A stretch of 16,643 nt of DNA from Streptosporangiaceae bacterium. Lineage in GTDB: Bacteria; Actinomycetota; Actinomycetes; Streptosporangiales; Streptosporangiaceae. The notes under the pieces were generated by a model. That model saw nothing but the letters and a program-made list of their open reading frames with translations, searched no databases and was not told the DNA's origin. A program made the position numbers and the translations under genes. This document shows, in pieces, positions 5,800 through 13,643 of the stretch (the first letter of the stretch is position 1; each line of letters starts with the position of its first letter). The stretch lies in the NCBI GenBank assembly GCA_030045215.1, contig JASIBJ010000171.1, forward strand, positions 1 through 16,643, in the 5' to 3' direction.

Positions 5800-7306
5800 G
5801 GATCTTGCCCGACCCTGTCCTCGGCAACTCGTCGGTAAAGTCAACTGACCTCGGCATCTTGTAGCTGGCCAGGTGCTCGCGAGCGAATGCCGTGATCTGC
5901 TCCGCGGTGAGCGTCGAGCCAGGCGACAGCACCACGGTGGCGTGCACGATCTCGCCCCACTCGTCGGAGGGGATGCCGAACACAGCGACGTCGTAGATCT
6001 CCGGATGCTGCTCAAGCGCCGCTTCTATCTCGGCTGGGTAGATGTTCATCCCGCCCGAAATGATCATGTCGGTCCTGCGGTCGCAGATGTACAGGTACCC
6101 CTCGTCGTCCCAGTACGCGACGTCGCCGACGGTGTGGAACTCGCCGCGGCTGCTGAGCTCGTAGCTGGCGTCGTTCTTGTAATAGGCGTCAAAGACCCCC
6201 TTAGAGCGGATGTAGACCTCGCCGGCGTGATCTGGCCCGGTCCCGGTCACCTCGTTGCCGTCATCGCCGATGAGCCTGATTTCGATGCCCGGCGCCGGCT
6301 TGCCGCACGAGCCAGGCTTTCGCATCTGGTCTTTGGGCTCCAGGACGGTATCCACGCCAAGCTCGGTCGAGCCGTAGATCTCCCATAGCGACTCAGGCGG
6401 GAAGTCGGCCACGTACTGCTGCTTGAGCGCGAAGCTCCACGGCGCTGCGTTGGCCAGCATCACGCGCATGGAGGACCGGTCGTAACGGTCCTTCACCTCC
6501 GCGGGCTGCGCGCAGATCATCCGGACAAGCGCTGGGGCTGAGAATGTCGAGCTGGCCTTGTACTTGTCGACCAGCCTGAGCCAGTCCTCGGGATCAAACT
6601 TGCGCTGAAGGATGATCGTCTGGCCGTAGAGCAAGCCAGCGCTCATGAACGCGCCCGGTCCGCTGTGATACAGCGGGCCAGAGGTGATGTAGACGTCGTC
6701 GGGCCGGTAGCCGAGCAGGTTGAACAGGGCGCCGAAGACCTCGGGATTAAGAGGGCCAGTGCGGACGGCGCCCTTCGGCTTCCCCGTCGTACCTGACGTG
6801 TAGATCATCGTCCCGCCGGCCCCCGCTGCTTCCCCCACGTCAGGTGCGTCCCCCGACGACGCAGCGATGTCGGCATCGGTCAGCATCCCGTCAGGGACCG
6901 GGCCGCCGACCCCGATGATGTGCCGCACCTTCTCCAGCCGGTCGCGCAGCGTGGCGAACATCGGCGCCTGCTCCTGGTCGACATAGGCGATCTCGGCGTC
7001 ACTGTGGTTGATAACGTAGAGTGCCTCTTCCGGGGTCAGCCGGTAGTTCAGCGGGACCGCGATGGCGCCGATCTTGCTGGCGGCATTCATGATCGCCACC
7101 ACCTGCGGCGAGTTCGGCCCGCACCACATCACCTTCTTGCCGGGTCCGGAGCCCAGCGAGAGCAACAGGTTGGCCACCCGATTCGACTGCGCCTCAAGCT
7201 CAGCGTAAGTCCACAGGACGACGGTGCCGTCCGGCTTGTCGTCGATCACGCCTGGCTTGTCTGGCTGGCTCTGGGCATACATCGACAGGATGTCCGGCAT
7301 TTCCAC
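5744..7306 (-). CDS. Acyl-CoA synthetase (AMP-dependent synthetase/ligase family)
   Basis: This 520-residue ANL-superfamily enzyme activates a carboxylic acid to an acyl-AMP and then to its CoA thioester. Motifs seen are the P-loop YTSGTTGKPKG (169-179), YGSTE (311-315), the GD before the hinge (394-395), the DRRTDMIISGGMNIYP stretch (409-424) and the C-terminal catalytic lysine in GSGK (K501). It is full length and looks active. The residues around PLYHSGPG (211-218) and YGSTELG resemble fatty-acyl or aryl-acid CoA ligases, but the substrate cannot be read. The start is GTG 7306 behind GAGGA; ATG 7300, two codons in, is equally possible. A 22-bp palindrome lies 34 bp upstream. The upstream gene ends 133 bp away, so this gene probably has its own promoter. 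Confidence 0.93.
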   Translation of the reverse strand: MEMPDILSMYAQSQPDKPGVIDDKPDGTVVLWTYAELEAQSNRVANLLLSLGSGPGKKVMWCGPNSPQVVAIMNAASKIGAIAVPLNYRLTPEEALYVINHSDAEIAYVDQEQAPMFATLRDRLEKVRHIIGVGGPVPDGMLTDADIAASSGDAPDVGEAAGAGGTMIYTSGTTGKPKGAVRTGPLNPEVFGALFNLLGYRPDDVYITSGPLYHSGPGAFMSAGLLYGQTIILQRKFDPEDWLRLVDKYKASSTFSAPALVRMICAQPAEVKDRYDRSSMRVMLANAAPWSFALKQQYVADFPPESLWEIYGSTELGVDTVLEPKDQMRKPGSCGKPAPGIEIRLIGDDGNEVTGTGPDHAGEVYIRSKGVFDAYYKNDASYELSSRGEFHTVGDVAYWDDEGYLYICDRRTDMIISGGMNIYPAEIEAALEQHPEIYDVAVFGIPSDEWGEIVHATVVLSPGSTLTAEQITAFAREHLASYKMPRSVDFTDELPRTGSGKILKRQLRAPYWAGRTAQVG

Positions 7307-7339
7307 CTATTCCTCGTCGCGGTCCAGCGAGCTCACTTA

Positions 7340-7361
7340 CACCCTGTCCTGATACAGGGTG
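7340..7361. promoter_or_regulatory. 22-bp palindrome upstream of the acyl-CoA synthetase, candidate operator
   Basis: CACCCTGT at 7340-7347 and ACAGGGTG at 7354-7361 are perfect 8-bp arms around a 6-bp spacer, 34-55 bp before the acyl-CoA synthetase start. Size and placement fit a TetR- or GntR-type operator, the usual regulators of acyl-CoA ligase genes, but no such regulator gene is in the window. With no T-tract, it is less likely to be a terminator for the upstream amidotransferase gene. Confidence 0.55.
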
Positions 7362-7439
7362 CTTGTCATCATTCTGGGCCTGAGAGTGGCCCCGAAGATA
7401 GCCGGGAACCGGGATCACGGCTGGCCAGGCACCACAGCC

Positions 7440-8171
7440 TCACACGTAGCCGCCTGGCAGGCCGGTCGCCGTCCGCGCGCCCGCCCGCTCACTGTTACCG
7501 GCCGCGGCCAGCCGCAGGGCATAAGCCACCAGCCGGTCTGCTCGCCTGGACGCATCGGGTTCCTTGGCCACCGTCTGCGCGACCAGCGCGGCCGGGTCGA
7601 GCCCCTGGCGCTCTGCCTCGGCGTCGCCGCCGGCATCCAGCCAGCGCTTGAGCTGGGCGCCATCGACCTCCGGATGGAACTGGACGGCGAGGTGCTGGCC
7701 GATGGTGAAGGCCTGAGCGCAGATGTCCGTCCTGGCCAGCAGCCGGGCGCCGGGCGGAAGGATGCACTGATCGCTGTGGAACTCCATCCACGGGCCCGCC
7801 TCGATCTCGCCCCGTTCCAGGGGCTCGATTATGGTCCAGCCGATCTCCATCCGCGGTGCCGCCCTCACCTGCCCGCCCATGGCAGCGGCGAGGGCCTGCG
7901 AGCCGAAACAGATCCCGAGGACGGGGACGCCGGCGGCGTCGGCAGCCCGCAGCCACTCTAGTTCGGCATCGATCCAGTGCCCGATCGTCTCGCGGTCGTA
8001 GACCGACCATGCCGCGCCCAGCACGATGACGTGATCAATCCCGTCCAGCGGGGGCATCGGCCCGTCGTCGGGGATCAGGTGCACAATCAACTCGGCCCCG
8101 CGAGCCGCGAACGCGGCACCGATGAAGCCGGCGTCGTCAATGTCGTGATGCTTGATCACGGCTACGCGCAT
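7440..8171 (-). CDS. Class I glutamine amidotransferase-like protein
   Basis: This 243-residue protein has the class I GATase catalytic triad: Cys88 in GVPVLGICFGSQALA and His166/Glu168 in AVQFHPE. The early motif VIVLGAAWSVYD (48-59) replaces the more usual 'GG..sv.d'. It is a stand-alone glutaminase-type domain like those annotated as GMP synthase-related. Members of this group include gamma-glutamyl hydrolases and enzymes that pass ammonia to a partner. No synthetase partner is nearby, so the substrate is unknown. ATG 8171 is chosen because GGGAGG precedes it by 8 bases; an in-frame ATG at 8285 would add 38 residues lacking family similarity. It is transcribed divergently from the GNAT gene. 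Confidence 0.88.
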   Translation of the reverse strand: MRVAVIKHHDIDDAGFIGAAFAARGAELIVHLIPDDGPMPPLDGIDHVIVLGAAWSVYDRETIGHWIDAELEWLRAADAAGVPVLGICFGSQALAAAMGGQVRAAPRMEIGWTIIEPLERGEIEAGPWMEFHSDQCILPPGARLLARTDICAQAFTIGQHLAVQFHPEVDGAQLKRWLDAGGDAEAERQGLDPAALVAQTVAKEPDASRRADRLVAYALRLAAAGNSERAGARTATGLPGGYV

Positions 8172-8179
8172 CGACTCGT

Positions 8180-8185
8180 CCTCCC
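8180..8185 (-). promoter_or_regulatory. Ribosome binding site deciding the amidotransferase start
   Basis: GGGAGG on the minus strand lies 8 bases before ATG 8171 and selects this start over the upstream in-frame ATG at 8285. Confidence 0.65.
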
Positions 8186-8214
8186 TGCCGGACCGCCACC
8201 ATCGAACCGGGCTA

Positions 8215-8226
8215 GTGGGCGCCCAC
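8215..8226. repeat. 12-bp perfect palindrome in the divergent amidotransferase / GNAT intergenic region
   Basis: GTGGGCGCCCAC is self-complementary. It sits about 44 bp upstream of the amidotransferase start, in a 252-bp divergent spacer that otherwise shows no clear promoter or gene. It may be a regulator site, but a 12-bp GC-rich palindrome is only weak evidence. Confidence 0.3.
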
Positions 8227-8423
8227 CCTTGGACGATAACCCGCTCGCCGAGTCTGCGCGGCAACCTGACGGACAGATCAGACAAATCTCGGCGCGCTTC
8301 CGTGGCTGTGCGGTCTTAGTGTCGCCCCATGGCTCACGTCCCGCCCGTGGTCGCTGCCACCTGACTGGCCGGTTCACCTGGCAAACCCGCTGCACGGGCC
8401 AGGCGCAGCGGCCAGGATGAAGC

Positions 8424-9263
8424 ATGGCCTGGCTACTCACGCAGCGACTTGCCGACTTCAGGAGCGCCGCCGACCGGTACCTGCATTCAGATCCAGTCAG
8501 GAACACGGTGCCGCTGACCGTGCTGGAGACCCTCCGCCAGCGCGGGTTATCGGCGTACGCCGATAGCGCTCCGGTGTTCGGCTGGCACGAGACCAAGCCA
8601 GGGGAAGCGGACGGTGCCTTCCTCCAGACGCCGCCGTTCCCGATGTTCGTAGCCGGCCTTCCGCCGGGGTCATCCGTAGGTCTGGTCAGGCTGGTCGCTG
8701 GCCGCAAGCCCGCGTGGGCAAACCTGCCGGACTCAGACGCGGCCGAGTTCGAGGCCGCTTGGTCCGCCGTCACGGGCGGCAGCACGACGGTGGCGCTGCG
8801 GATGAGGCTGTTCCAACTGGAAACTCTGGCGCCGCCGGGCCCGTCGCCGGCCGGCGCCGCTCGCGTCGCCGACGAGTCGGACCTTGAGCTGCTGGTCGCC
8901 TGGAACAAGGACTTTGCTGCCGATGCGCTCGTGCACGGTGAGGACTCGGCCGACGCCGTGCGCGACAAGCTCAGTTACGGCGGGATCACCCTGTGGGAGG
9001 ACGGCGGCCGCCCCGTCTCGATGGCGAGCCTTAGGCGCCAGGTGGCCGGGGTGTGCCGGATCAGCGCGGTCTACACCCCGCCCGATTACCGGCGCCGCGG
9101 CTACGGCGGCGCGGTCACGGCCTCGGTGAGCCGGCAGGCGCTGGATCAGGGTGCCGCCGCGGTGGTCCTCTACACAGACCTGGCCAACCCCACCAGCAAC
9201 GCCCTCTATCGCCGAATCGGCTACCGGCCCGTATGCGACCGGATCGCGGTCGAGCTGCGCTAG
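8424..9263 (+). CDS. GNAT-family N-acetyltransferase
   Basis: This 279-residue protein has the GNAT fold in its C-terminal half: CRISAVYTPPDYRRRGYGGAV (211-231) carries the acetyl-CoA pyrophosphate loop RRRGYGG (223-229), and TDLANPTSNALYRRIGYRPV (251-270) is the typical final strand-helix. The N-terminal ~145 residues form an extra domain of the kind seen in other two-part GNAT proteins and do not look catalytic. The acceptor is unknown. The start ATG 8424 has AGGA about 7 bases upstream. Codon 42 (8547-8549) is TTA, the rare leucine codon read by the bldA tRNA in Streptomyces, and it abuts a perfect 18-bp palindrome. The NmrA-like gene follows after 39 bp, so the two are probably one operon. 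Confidence 0.88.
   Translation: MAWLLTQRLADFRSAADRYLHSDPVRNTVPLTVLETLRQRGLSAYADSAPVFGWHETKPGEADGAFLQTPPFPMFVAGLPPGSSVGLVRLVAGRKPAWANLPDSDAAEFEAAWSAVTGGSTTVALRMRLFQLETLAPPGPSPAGAARVADESDLELLVAWNKDFAADALVHGEDSADAVRDKLSYGGITLWEDGGRPVSMASLRRQVAGVCRISAVYTPPDYRRRGYGGAVTASVSRQALDQGAAAVVLYTDLANPTSNALYRRIGYRPVCDRIAVELR
8548..8565. repeat. Perfect 18-bp palindrome inside the GNAT gene
   Basis: TATCGGCGTACGCCGATA is exactly self-complementary and lies within codons 42-48 of the GNAT gene (L-S-A-Y-A-D-S), beginning in the TTA codon. It is about 125 bp after the start codon, a place where an internal operator or mRNA hairpin could reduce expression. It may also be chance. Confidence 0.45.
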
Positions 9264-9285
9264 GCGTGTCACAGGACGAAGGACC

Positions 9286-9306
9286 ATGTCGTCTGGGTGG
9301 TTATGA
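9286..9306 (+). other. Possible six-codon leader ORF overlapping the NmrA-like start
   Basis: ATG TCG TCT GGG TGG TTA TGA reads MSSGWL and stops at a TGA that overlaps the ATG of the downstream gene (ATGA). GAAGG lies about 4 bases before its ATG. It includes a rare TTA codon. If translated, it could couple or limit translation of the NmrA-like gene, but so short a frame may be accidental. Confidence 0.25.
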
Positions 9307-10043
9307 GAATCGCGATTGTCGGAGGAACCGGGACGCTCGGCCGGAAGGTGGTCGCCGAATTGGCTGAGCGCGGGCACGAGGTGCGCGTGCTCAGTCGCGG
9401 CGGCGAATACCGGGTGGACCTCGCCACCGGCGAAGGCCTGCCTGCGGCCCTGCAGGGCTGCGATGCGGTTGTCGATGCGAGTAACGCCACGTCCGCGAAA
9501 CGAGCCCGGCAGGTGCTGGTCGCCGGAACGCAGCGGCTGCTGAGCGCGGAGCGAGAGGCCGCCGTAGGCCACCACGTCTGCGTGTCGATCGTCGGCTGCG
9601 ACCGGGTGTCAATGGGCTACTACAAGGTCAAGGTGGACCAGGAGCACCTCGTCGAGGACGGGCAGGTTCCGTGGACCATCGTTCGGGCCACCCAGTTCCA
9701 CGAGCTGGCGGCCAGCGCGCTGGCCGCGGCAGCCAAGTTCCGGGTACTGCCGGCCCCTGCCATGACGCTGCAGACCATCGCCGCGGCCGAGGTCGCTCAC
9801 GCGGTCGCGGACGTCGCCGGCGGTTCGCCGCTCCGGCACCGGATCAGTGTCGCCGGGCCGGAGGTCAACACGGCCAGGGATCTGGCCCTGACCTGGCGCC
9901 GCGCGACCGGCCGCAGGGCCGTGCTAGTCCCGCTGCCGATACCGGGCAAGCTCGGCCGGACTCTGCGCGACGGCGGCCTGATCGCGAGCGAGCCGGATGT
10001 CCGGGGCGCTGTAACGTTCGCCGAGTGGCTAGCTGCACAATAG
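9303..10043 (+). CDS. NmrA-like NAD(P)-binding oxidoreductase (atypical SDR)
   Basis: This 246-residue protein begins with MRIAIVGGTGTLGRKVV, the Rossmann nucleotide-binding motif (G7 to G13). It continues with the features of the NmrA/atypical SDR group: DAVVDASNA (54-62), a YYKVKVDQEHLV helix (106-117) in place of the classical YxxxK, and PWTIVRATQFHELA (123-136). It likely binds NAD(P)H and acts as a reductase or redox sensor; the substrate is unknown. It is probably cotranscribed with the GNAT gene ending 39 bp upstream. ATG 9303 gives the family start; GTG 9297 two codons earlier is also possible. A six-codon frame at 9286-9306 overlaps this start. Confidence 0.88.
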   Translation: MRIAIVGGTGTLGRKVVAELAERGHEVRVLSRGGEYRVDLATGEGLPAALQGCDAVVDASNATSAKRARQVLVAGTQRLLSAEREAAVGHHVCVSIVGCDRVSMGYYKVKVDQEHLVEDGQVPWTIVRATQFHELAASALAAAAKFRVLPAPAMTLQTIAAAEVAHAVADVAGGSPLRHRISVAGPEVNTARDLALTWRRATGRRAVLVPLPIPGKLGRTLRDGGLIASEPDVRGAVTFAEWLAAQ

Positions 10044-10169
10044 CCAGATCTGCCTAGCCTGTCCTGGTCGTGGGTGTCGGCGGCCCGGCTGGCAGGGCGA
10101 CTTCGGGCCTGCCAACGACGGGCACCGCTAAACGATTACACGGCCGGCGGTAGGGGCAAGTTAGGCGAT

Positions 10170-12371
10170 ATGACGGCGGACGGCGGGAAATCTTCGGGCA
10201 GGCAGCTGGGCGACTCAGCCAGGATCGTCAGCGCAGCGAGCGTGCTCGATGGATCAGGGTCAAAGGCCGCAAACATGGCAGAGCAGGCAGGCGGGGTTGA
10301 CCCAGCGCGGCCGCTGGACGCGTACGGCCAGACCGGCAAGGGACGGCGCGGTTTCACCGGCCGCCGCTACCCGGACGCGTCGTCGGGCGGCCTGGCGCCG
10401 CCGCCCGGCCAGCCCTCGCCGATCAGCAGCCTCGCCAGCGAGTTCTCGCCCTACCCGCCGATCGCGGACTACGGCTTCCTGTCGGACTGCGAGGTGACCG
10501 CGCTGGTCGCGCCGAGCAGCGCCATCGAGTGGCTGTGCCTGCCGCGGATGGACTGCCCCAGCGTGTTCGGCGCGATTCTCGATCGGGACGCCGGCCGTTT
10601 CCTGTTCGCGCCCGAGGACGTGGCCGTCCCGGCCGACCGGCGCTACCTGCCGGGAACGATGGTCGTCGAGACAAGCTGGGACTGCGGCGAAGGCTGGATC
10701 ATCGTGCGGGACTGCCTGCTCATGGGCCCGTGGCGGCACACCCACCCGGAAAGGAGCTCGCACACCAGGCCGCCCACCGATTATGACGCCGAGCACATGC
10801 TGTTGCGGACCGTCAGGTGCGTCAACGGGACGGTCCAGCTCGTCATGGACTGCGAGCCCGTCTTCGACTACGGAAGGCACAGGGAAAACTGGCATCGCAC
10901 GGACCGCGAGTATTACCAGGCGGCCGTCCCGTCCGGGCTCGACGACCTCACGCTGACCCTGACATCCGACATCCGCATCGGGATAGAAGGACCAAGCGCC
11001 AGGGCCCGCACGCTGCTGCACGAGGGCGACACCAGGTTCTGCGCGCTGTCGTGGGGCCACGTACCGGCACCGGCGACCTATGAGGAGGCGTACCGGCGGC
11101 AAGTCTGGACCGCGCATCACTGGCAGCACTGGCTGGCCCGAGGTAACTTTCCCGACCACCGCTGGCGTAGCTATCTGACCCGCAGCGCGCTGACCCTCAA
11201 GGGCCTGACGTTCGCGCCCACCGGTGCGATCGCTGCCGCGGCTACCACGTCGCTGCCGGAGACCCCGGGAGGCGAGCGCAACTGGGACTACCGCTACAGC
11301 TGGATCAGGGACGCGACATTCGCGCTCTGGGGCCTGTTCACGCTCGGCTTCGACTGGGAGGCCAGCGACTACTTCGCGTTCCTGACTGAGGTGGTTGAGC
11401 GAGCCCGCGGCGATATGCAGATCGTCTACGGCATCGACGGGCGGTGCGACCTGTCCGAGGAGCAGCTCAAGCACCTGCACGGGTACCAGGGCGCGCGACC
11501 GGTTCGGGTCGGGAACGAGGCCTACGCGCAGCGCCAGAATGACGTCTGGGGCGTCGTGCTCGACTCCCTCTACCTGCACACGAGATCTCGGGACCGGCTG
11601 GACGACCGCGTCTGGCAGATGGCCCGCAATCAGGTTGAGCACGCCCTGCAGCACTGGCGCGAGAAGGACCACGGCATCTGGGAGGTTCGCGGCGAGCCGC
11701 AGCACTTCACCTCGTCCAAGCTCATGTGCTGGGTCGCCGCGGACCGCGGCGCCAGGCTCGCCAGGGTCCGCGATGACACCGACATCGCCGCGCGCTGGCA
11801 GGACGCGGCCGACGAGATTCACGCGGATATCTGCGCGAACGCGCTGGACGAGCGCGGCGTCTTCTGCCAGCACTACGACACGACGGCGCTGGACGCCTCG
11901 CTGCTGCTGATGCCCTTGCTCCGGTTCCTGCCGCCCGATGACCCGCGGATCCGGGCTACCGTGCGGGCGATCGCGGAGGAACTGACCAGCGACGGGCTGG
12001 TCCTGCGGTACCGGGTCGAGGACACCGATGACGGGCTGCACGGCGACGAAGGCACGTTCACGATCTGCTCGTTCTGGCTCGTCTCGGCCCTCGCCGAGAT
12101 CGGCGAGCACCGCCGGGCCCGTGACCTGTGCGAGAAGGTCCTCTCCCACGCCAGCCCACTGCTGCTGTACGCCGAGGAGATCGAGGCCAAGTCGGGCCGG
12201 CACCTCGGCAACTTCCCGCAGGCGTTCACGCACCTGGCCCTGATCAACGCGGTCATGCACGTCGTCCAGCACGAGCAGGCGGAGGCGCGCAAGGCGCTGG
12301 AGGGCACCGCCGCGACGCCAGGCGTCCAGTTAGCGCAGAGCGCGCCGCTGCTCAGTCGCCCTTGGCGTTGA
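10170..12371 (+). CDS. Glycoside hydrolase family 15 protein (glucoamylase/trehalase type)
   Basis: About 733 residues. From residue 95 it follows bacterial GH15 enzymes: YPPIADYGFLSDCE, IEWLCLPRMDCPSVFGAILDR, the catalytic-domain signature ERNWDYRYSWIRDA (369-382), LHGYQGARPVRVGNEAYAQ, and DEGTFTICSFWL (626-637), whose Glu627 matches the second catalytic glutamate. GH15 members release glucose from alpha-glucans or hydrolyse trehalose, and some actinobacterial ones are trehalases; sequence alone does not decide here. The first ~94 residues are low-complexity and not part of the fold. No signal peptide or membrane segment is seen, so it is likely cytoplasmic. ATG 10170 is a best guess: GTG 10074 and ATG 10275 are in frame. 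A TTA codon occurs near the C-terminus (12330-12332). Its end overlaps rtcB by 20 bp. Confidence 0.9.
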   Translation: MTADGGKSSGRQLGDSARIVSAASVLDGSGSKAANMAEQAGGVDPARPLDAYGQTGKGRRGFTGRRYPDASSGGLAPPPGQPSPISSLASEFSPYPPIADYGFLSDCEVTALVAPSSAIEWLCLPRMDCPSVFGAILDRDAGRFLFAPEDVAVPADRRYLPGTMVVETSWDCGEGWIIVRDCLLMGPWRHTHPERSSHTRPPTDYDAEHMLLRTVRCVNGTVQLVMDCEPVFDYGRHRENWHRTDREYYQAAVPSGLDDLTLTLTSDIRIGIEGPSARARTLLHEGDTRFCALSWGHVPAPATYEEAYRRQVWTAHHWQHWLARGNFPDHRWRSYLTRSALTLKGLTFAPTGAIAAAATTSLPETPGGERNWDYRYSWIRDATFALWGLFTLGFDWEASDYFAFLTEVVERARGDMQIVYGIDGRCDLSEEQLKHLHGYQGARPVRVGNEAYAQRQNDVWGVVLDSLYLHTRSRDRLDDRVWQMARNQVEHALQHWREKDHGIWEVRGEPQHFTSSKLMCWVAADRGARLARVRDDTDIAARWQDAADEIHADICANALDERGVFCQHYDTTALDASLLLMPLLRFLPPDDPRIRATVRAIAEELTSDGLVLRYRVEDTDDGLHGDEGTFTICSFWLVSALAEIGEHRRARDLCEKVLSHASPLLLYAEEIEAKSGRHLGNFPQAFTHLALINAVMHVVQHEQAEARKALEGTAATPGVQLAQSAPLLSRPWR

Positions 12372-13530
12372 CGATCTGCCGCAGCGTGTGCCGGACCTCG
12401 ACCAGGTCCGCCGCGTCCGCCATGACCTGGTCGACATCCTTGTACGCGGCCGGGATCTCATCCAGGAACGCGTCGGTCCTCCTCCACTCAATGCCCTTCA
12501 TCGCGGCATCGAGGTCGGCGCGGCTGAACGTCCTGCGCGCGGCGGACCGGCTGTAGGCCCGGCCGGCACCGTGCGGTGCTGAGTTCAGCGCGAGCCTGGA
12601 GCCCTTGCCGGTGACCACATACGACCGTGTTCCCATCGAACCGGGAATCAGGCCAGGCCGGCCCGCGGACGCGTCGATCGCGCCCTTGCGCGACAGCCAC
12701 ACCAGCCGGCCGAAGTGCTCCTCCTGCTCGGTGTAGTTGTGGTGGGTGTTGACGGTCTCGCTGGCGACGACATCCTGGCCGAGCCAGGACTCCAGGCAGC
12801 CGGTCACGCGGGCCATCATCTCGGCCCGGTTGAGGAGGGCAAAGTGCTGTGCCCACCGCAAGTCGCGGATGTAAGCCCAGAATTCGGCGGTCTCCTCCGG
12901 CAGGTAAGCAAGGTCGGTGTCGGGCAGCTGGATCCACCACTTCTCGCACTGGCTTTGCGCGATCTTGATGTGCCTGTTCGCCAGCTTGTTGCCCACGCCG
13001 CGCGAGCCGGAGTGCAGGAACAGCCAGACCCTGTCCTCCTCGTCGAGGCTGACCTCGATGAAGTGGTTGCCGGACCCAAGGCTGCCCAGCTGAAGCCGCC
13101 AGTTCCCGGCGATCTGGTCTGCGCTGGTCGCGCCGTCGAGCTCCTCAAGCTCGGTGATCCGCGCCTGCGTGCCGGCGTCGCGCACCGACGAGTTGTACTT
13201 GCCTGCCGACAGCGGGATGGCGCGCTCGATCGCCTCGCGAAGCGCCGCCAGCCGGACCTGCCGCGACCTCGCCTCGACATCGGCCGCCGTGAACTGCGTC
13301 CGCACCGCGATCATCCCGCAGCCGATGTCGACCCCGACCGCGGCGGGCATGATCGCCCCGAGGGTTGGAATGACCGACCCAACCGTCGCGCCGAGCCCGA
13401 GGTGCGCGTCGGGCATCAGCGCGACGTGCGGGAAGATGAACGGCATCGACGCGGCCCGCTCGGCCTGCGCCCTCGTCTTGTCATCGAGAATCGACGCCCA
13501 GTTCATCAGCCGCTTGCTGAGCTGCTCCAT
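12352..13530 (-). CDS. rtcB: RNA-splicing ligase RtcB (3'-phosphate/5'-hydroxyl RNA ligase)
   Basis: This 392-residue protein is RtcB, a GTP- and Mn-dependent ligase that joins RNA ends bearing 2',3'-cyclic or 3'-phosphate to 5'-hydroxyl ends, for RNA repair. Signatures are MPDAHLGLGATVGSVIP (39-55), GVDIGCGM (66-73) with metal-binding Cys71, GSLGSGNHFIE with His155, HSGSRGVG with His173, VNTHHNY (260-266), RPGLIPGSMGTRSYVV, and HGAGRAYSR with His320, the residue guanylylated in known enzymes. All key residues are present, and the protein is of the shorter ~390-residue bacterial type. ATG 13530 follows GGGAGG by 7 bases. No archease or RtcA gene is in the window. It is divergent from the AlkB gene across 113 bp. 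Confidence 0.95.
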   Translation of the reverse strand: MEQLSKRLMNWASILDDKTRAQAERAASMPFIFPHVALMPDAHLGLGATVGSVIPTLGAIMPAAVGVDIGCGMIAVRTQFTAADVEARSRQVRLAALREAIERAIPLSAGKYNSSVRDAGTQARITELEELDGATSADQIAGNWRLQLGSLGSGNHFIEVSLDEEDRVWLFLHSGSRGVGNKLANRHIKIAQSQCEKWWIQLPDTDLAYLPEETAEFWAYIRDLRWAQHFALLNRAEMMARVTGCLESWLGQDVVASETVNTHHNYTEQEEHFGRLVWLSRKGAIDASAGRPGLIPGSMGTRSYVVTGKGSRLALNSAPHGAGRAYSRSAARRTFSRADLDAAMKGIEWRRTDAFLDEIPAAYKDVDQVMADAADLVEVRHTLRQIVNAKGD

Positions 13531-13537
13531 GTCCCCG

Positions 13538-13543
13538 CCTCCC
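13538..13543 (-). promoter_or_regulatory. Ribosome binding site deciding the rtcB start
   Basis: GGGAGG on the minus strand is 7 bases before ATG 13530. It supports this start over a TTG seven codons upstream (13551). Confidence 0.65.
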
Positions 13544-13630
13544 GTAAGCAATCACCGTAGCTGCCGGTCAGGCCGGTAAGCATTGGTTTTTCCGGCTGAT
13601 AAATCGAACAACCTATCGGAACTGGGTTGG

Positions 13631-13636
13631 TACACT
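13631..13636 (+). promoter_or_regulatory. Possible -10 element of the AlkB gene (leaderless transcript)
   Basis: TACACT fits TAnnnT and lies 7 bases before the ATG at 13644, so transcription would be expected to begin at or beside the start codon. There is no Shine-Dalgarno sequence before that ATG, which agrees with a leaderless mRNA. A -35 box is not obvious. Confidence 0.45.
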
Positions 13637-13643
13637 CGAATGT

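Noticed and set aside
7340..7361. Palindrome as an intrinsic terminator for the amidotransferase gene
   Set aside because: No T-run follows in the transcribed direction, and its position close to the acyl-CoA synthetase start fits an operator better.
10260..12272. Very long open frame (670 codons) on the minus strand opposite the GH15 gene
   Set aside because: It is the antisense shadow of a strongly conserved GH15 coding sequence; GC-rich DNA with biased third positions creates such frames. Its translation shows no family motif.
13604..13609. TCGAAC resembling half of a mycobacterial-type SOS box before the AlkB gene
   Set aside because: The required GTTCGA half is absent at the right distance; a lone 6-mer is not evidence of LexA control.
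13618..13643. GGAAC before the AlkB gene as an ECF sigma -35 element
   Set aside because: No matching -10 (such as GTT) lies at the usual 16-19 bp spacing, and the TACACT box explains the start better.
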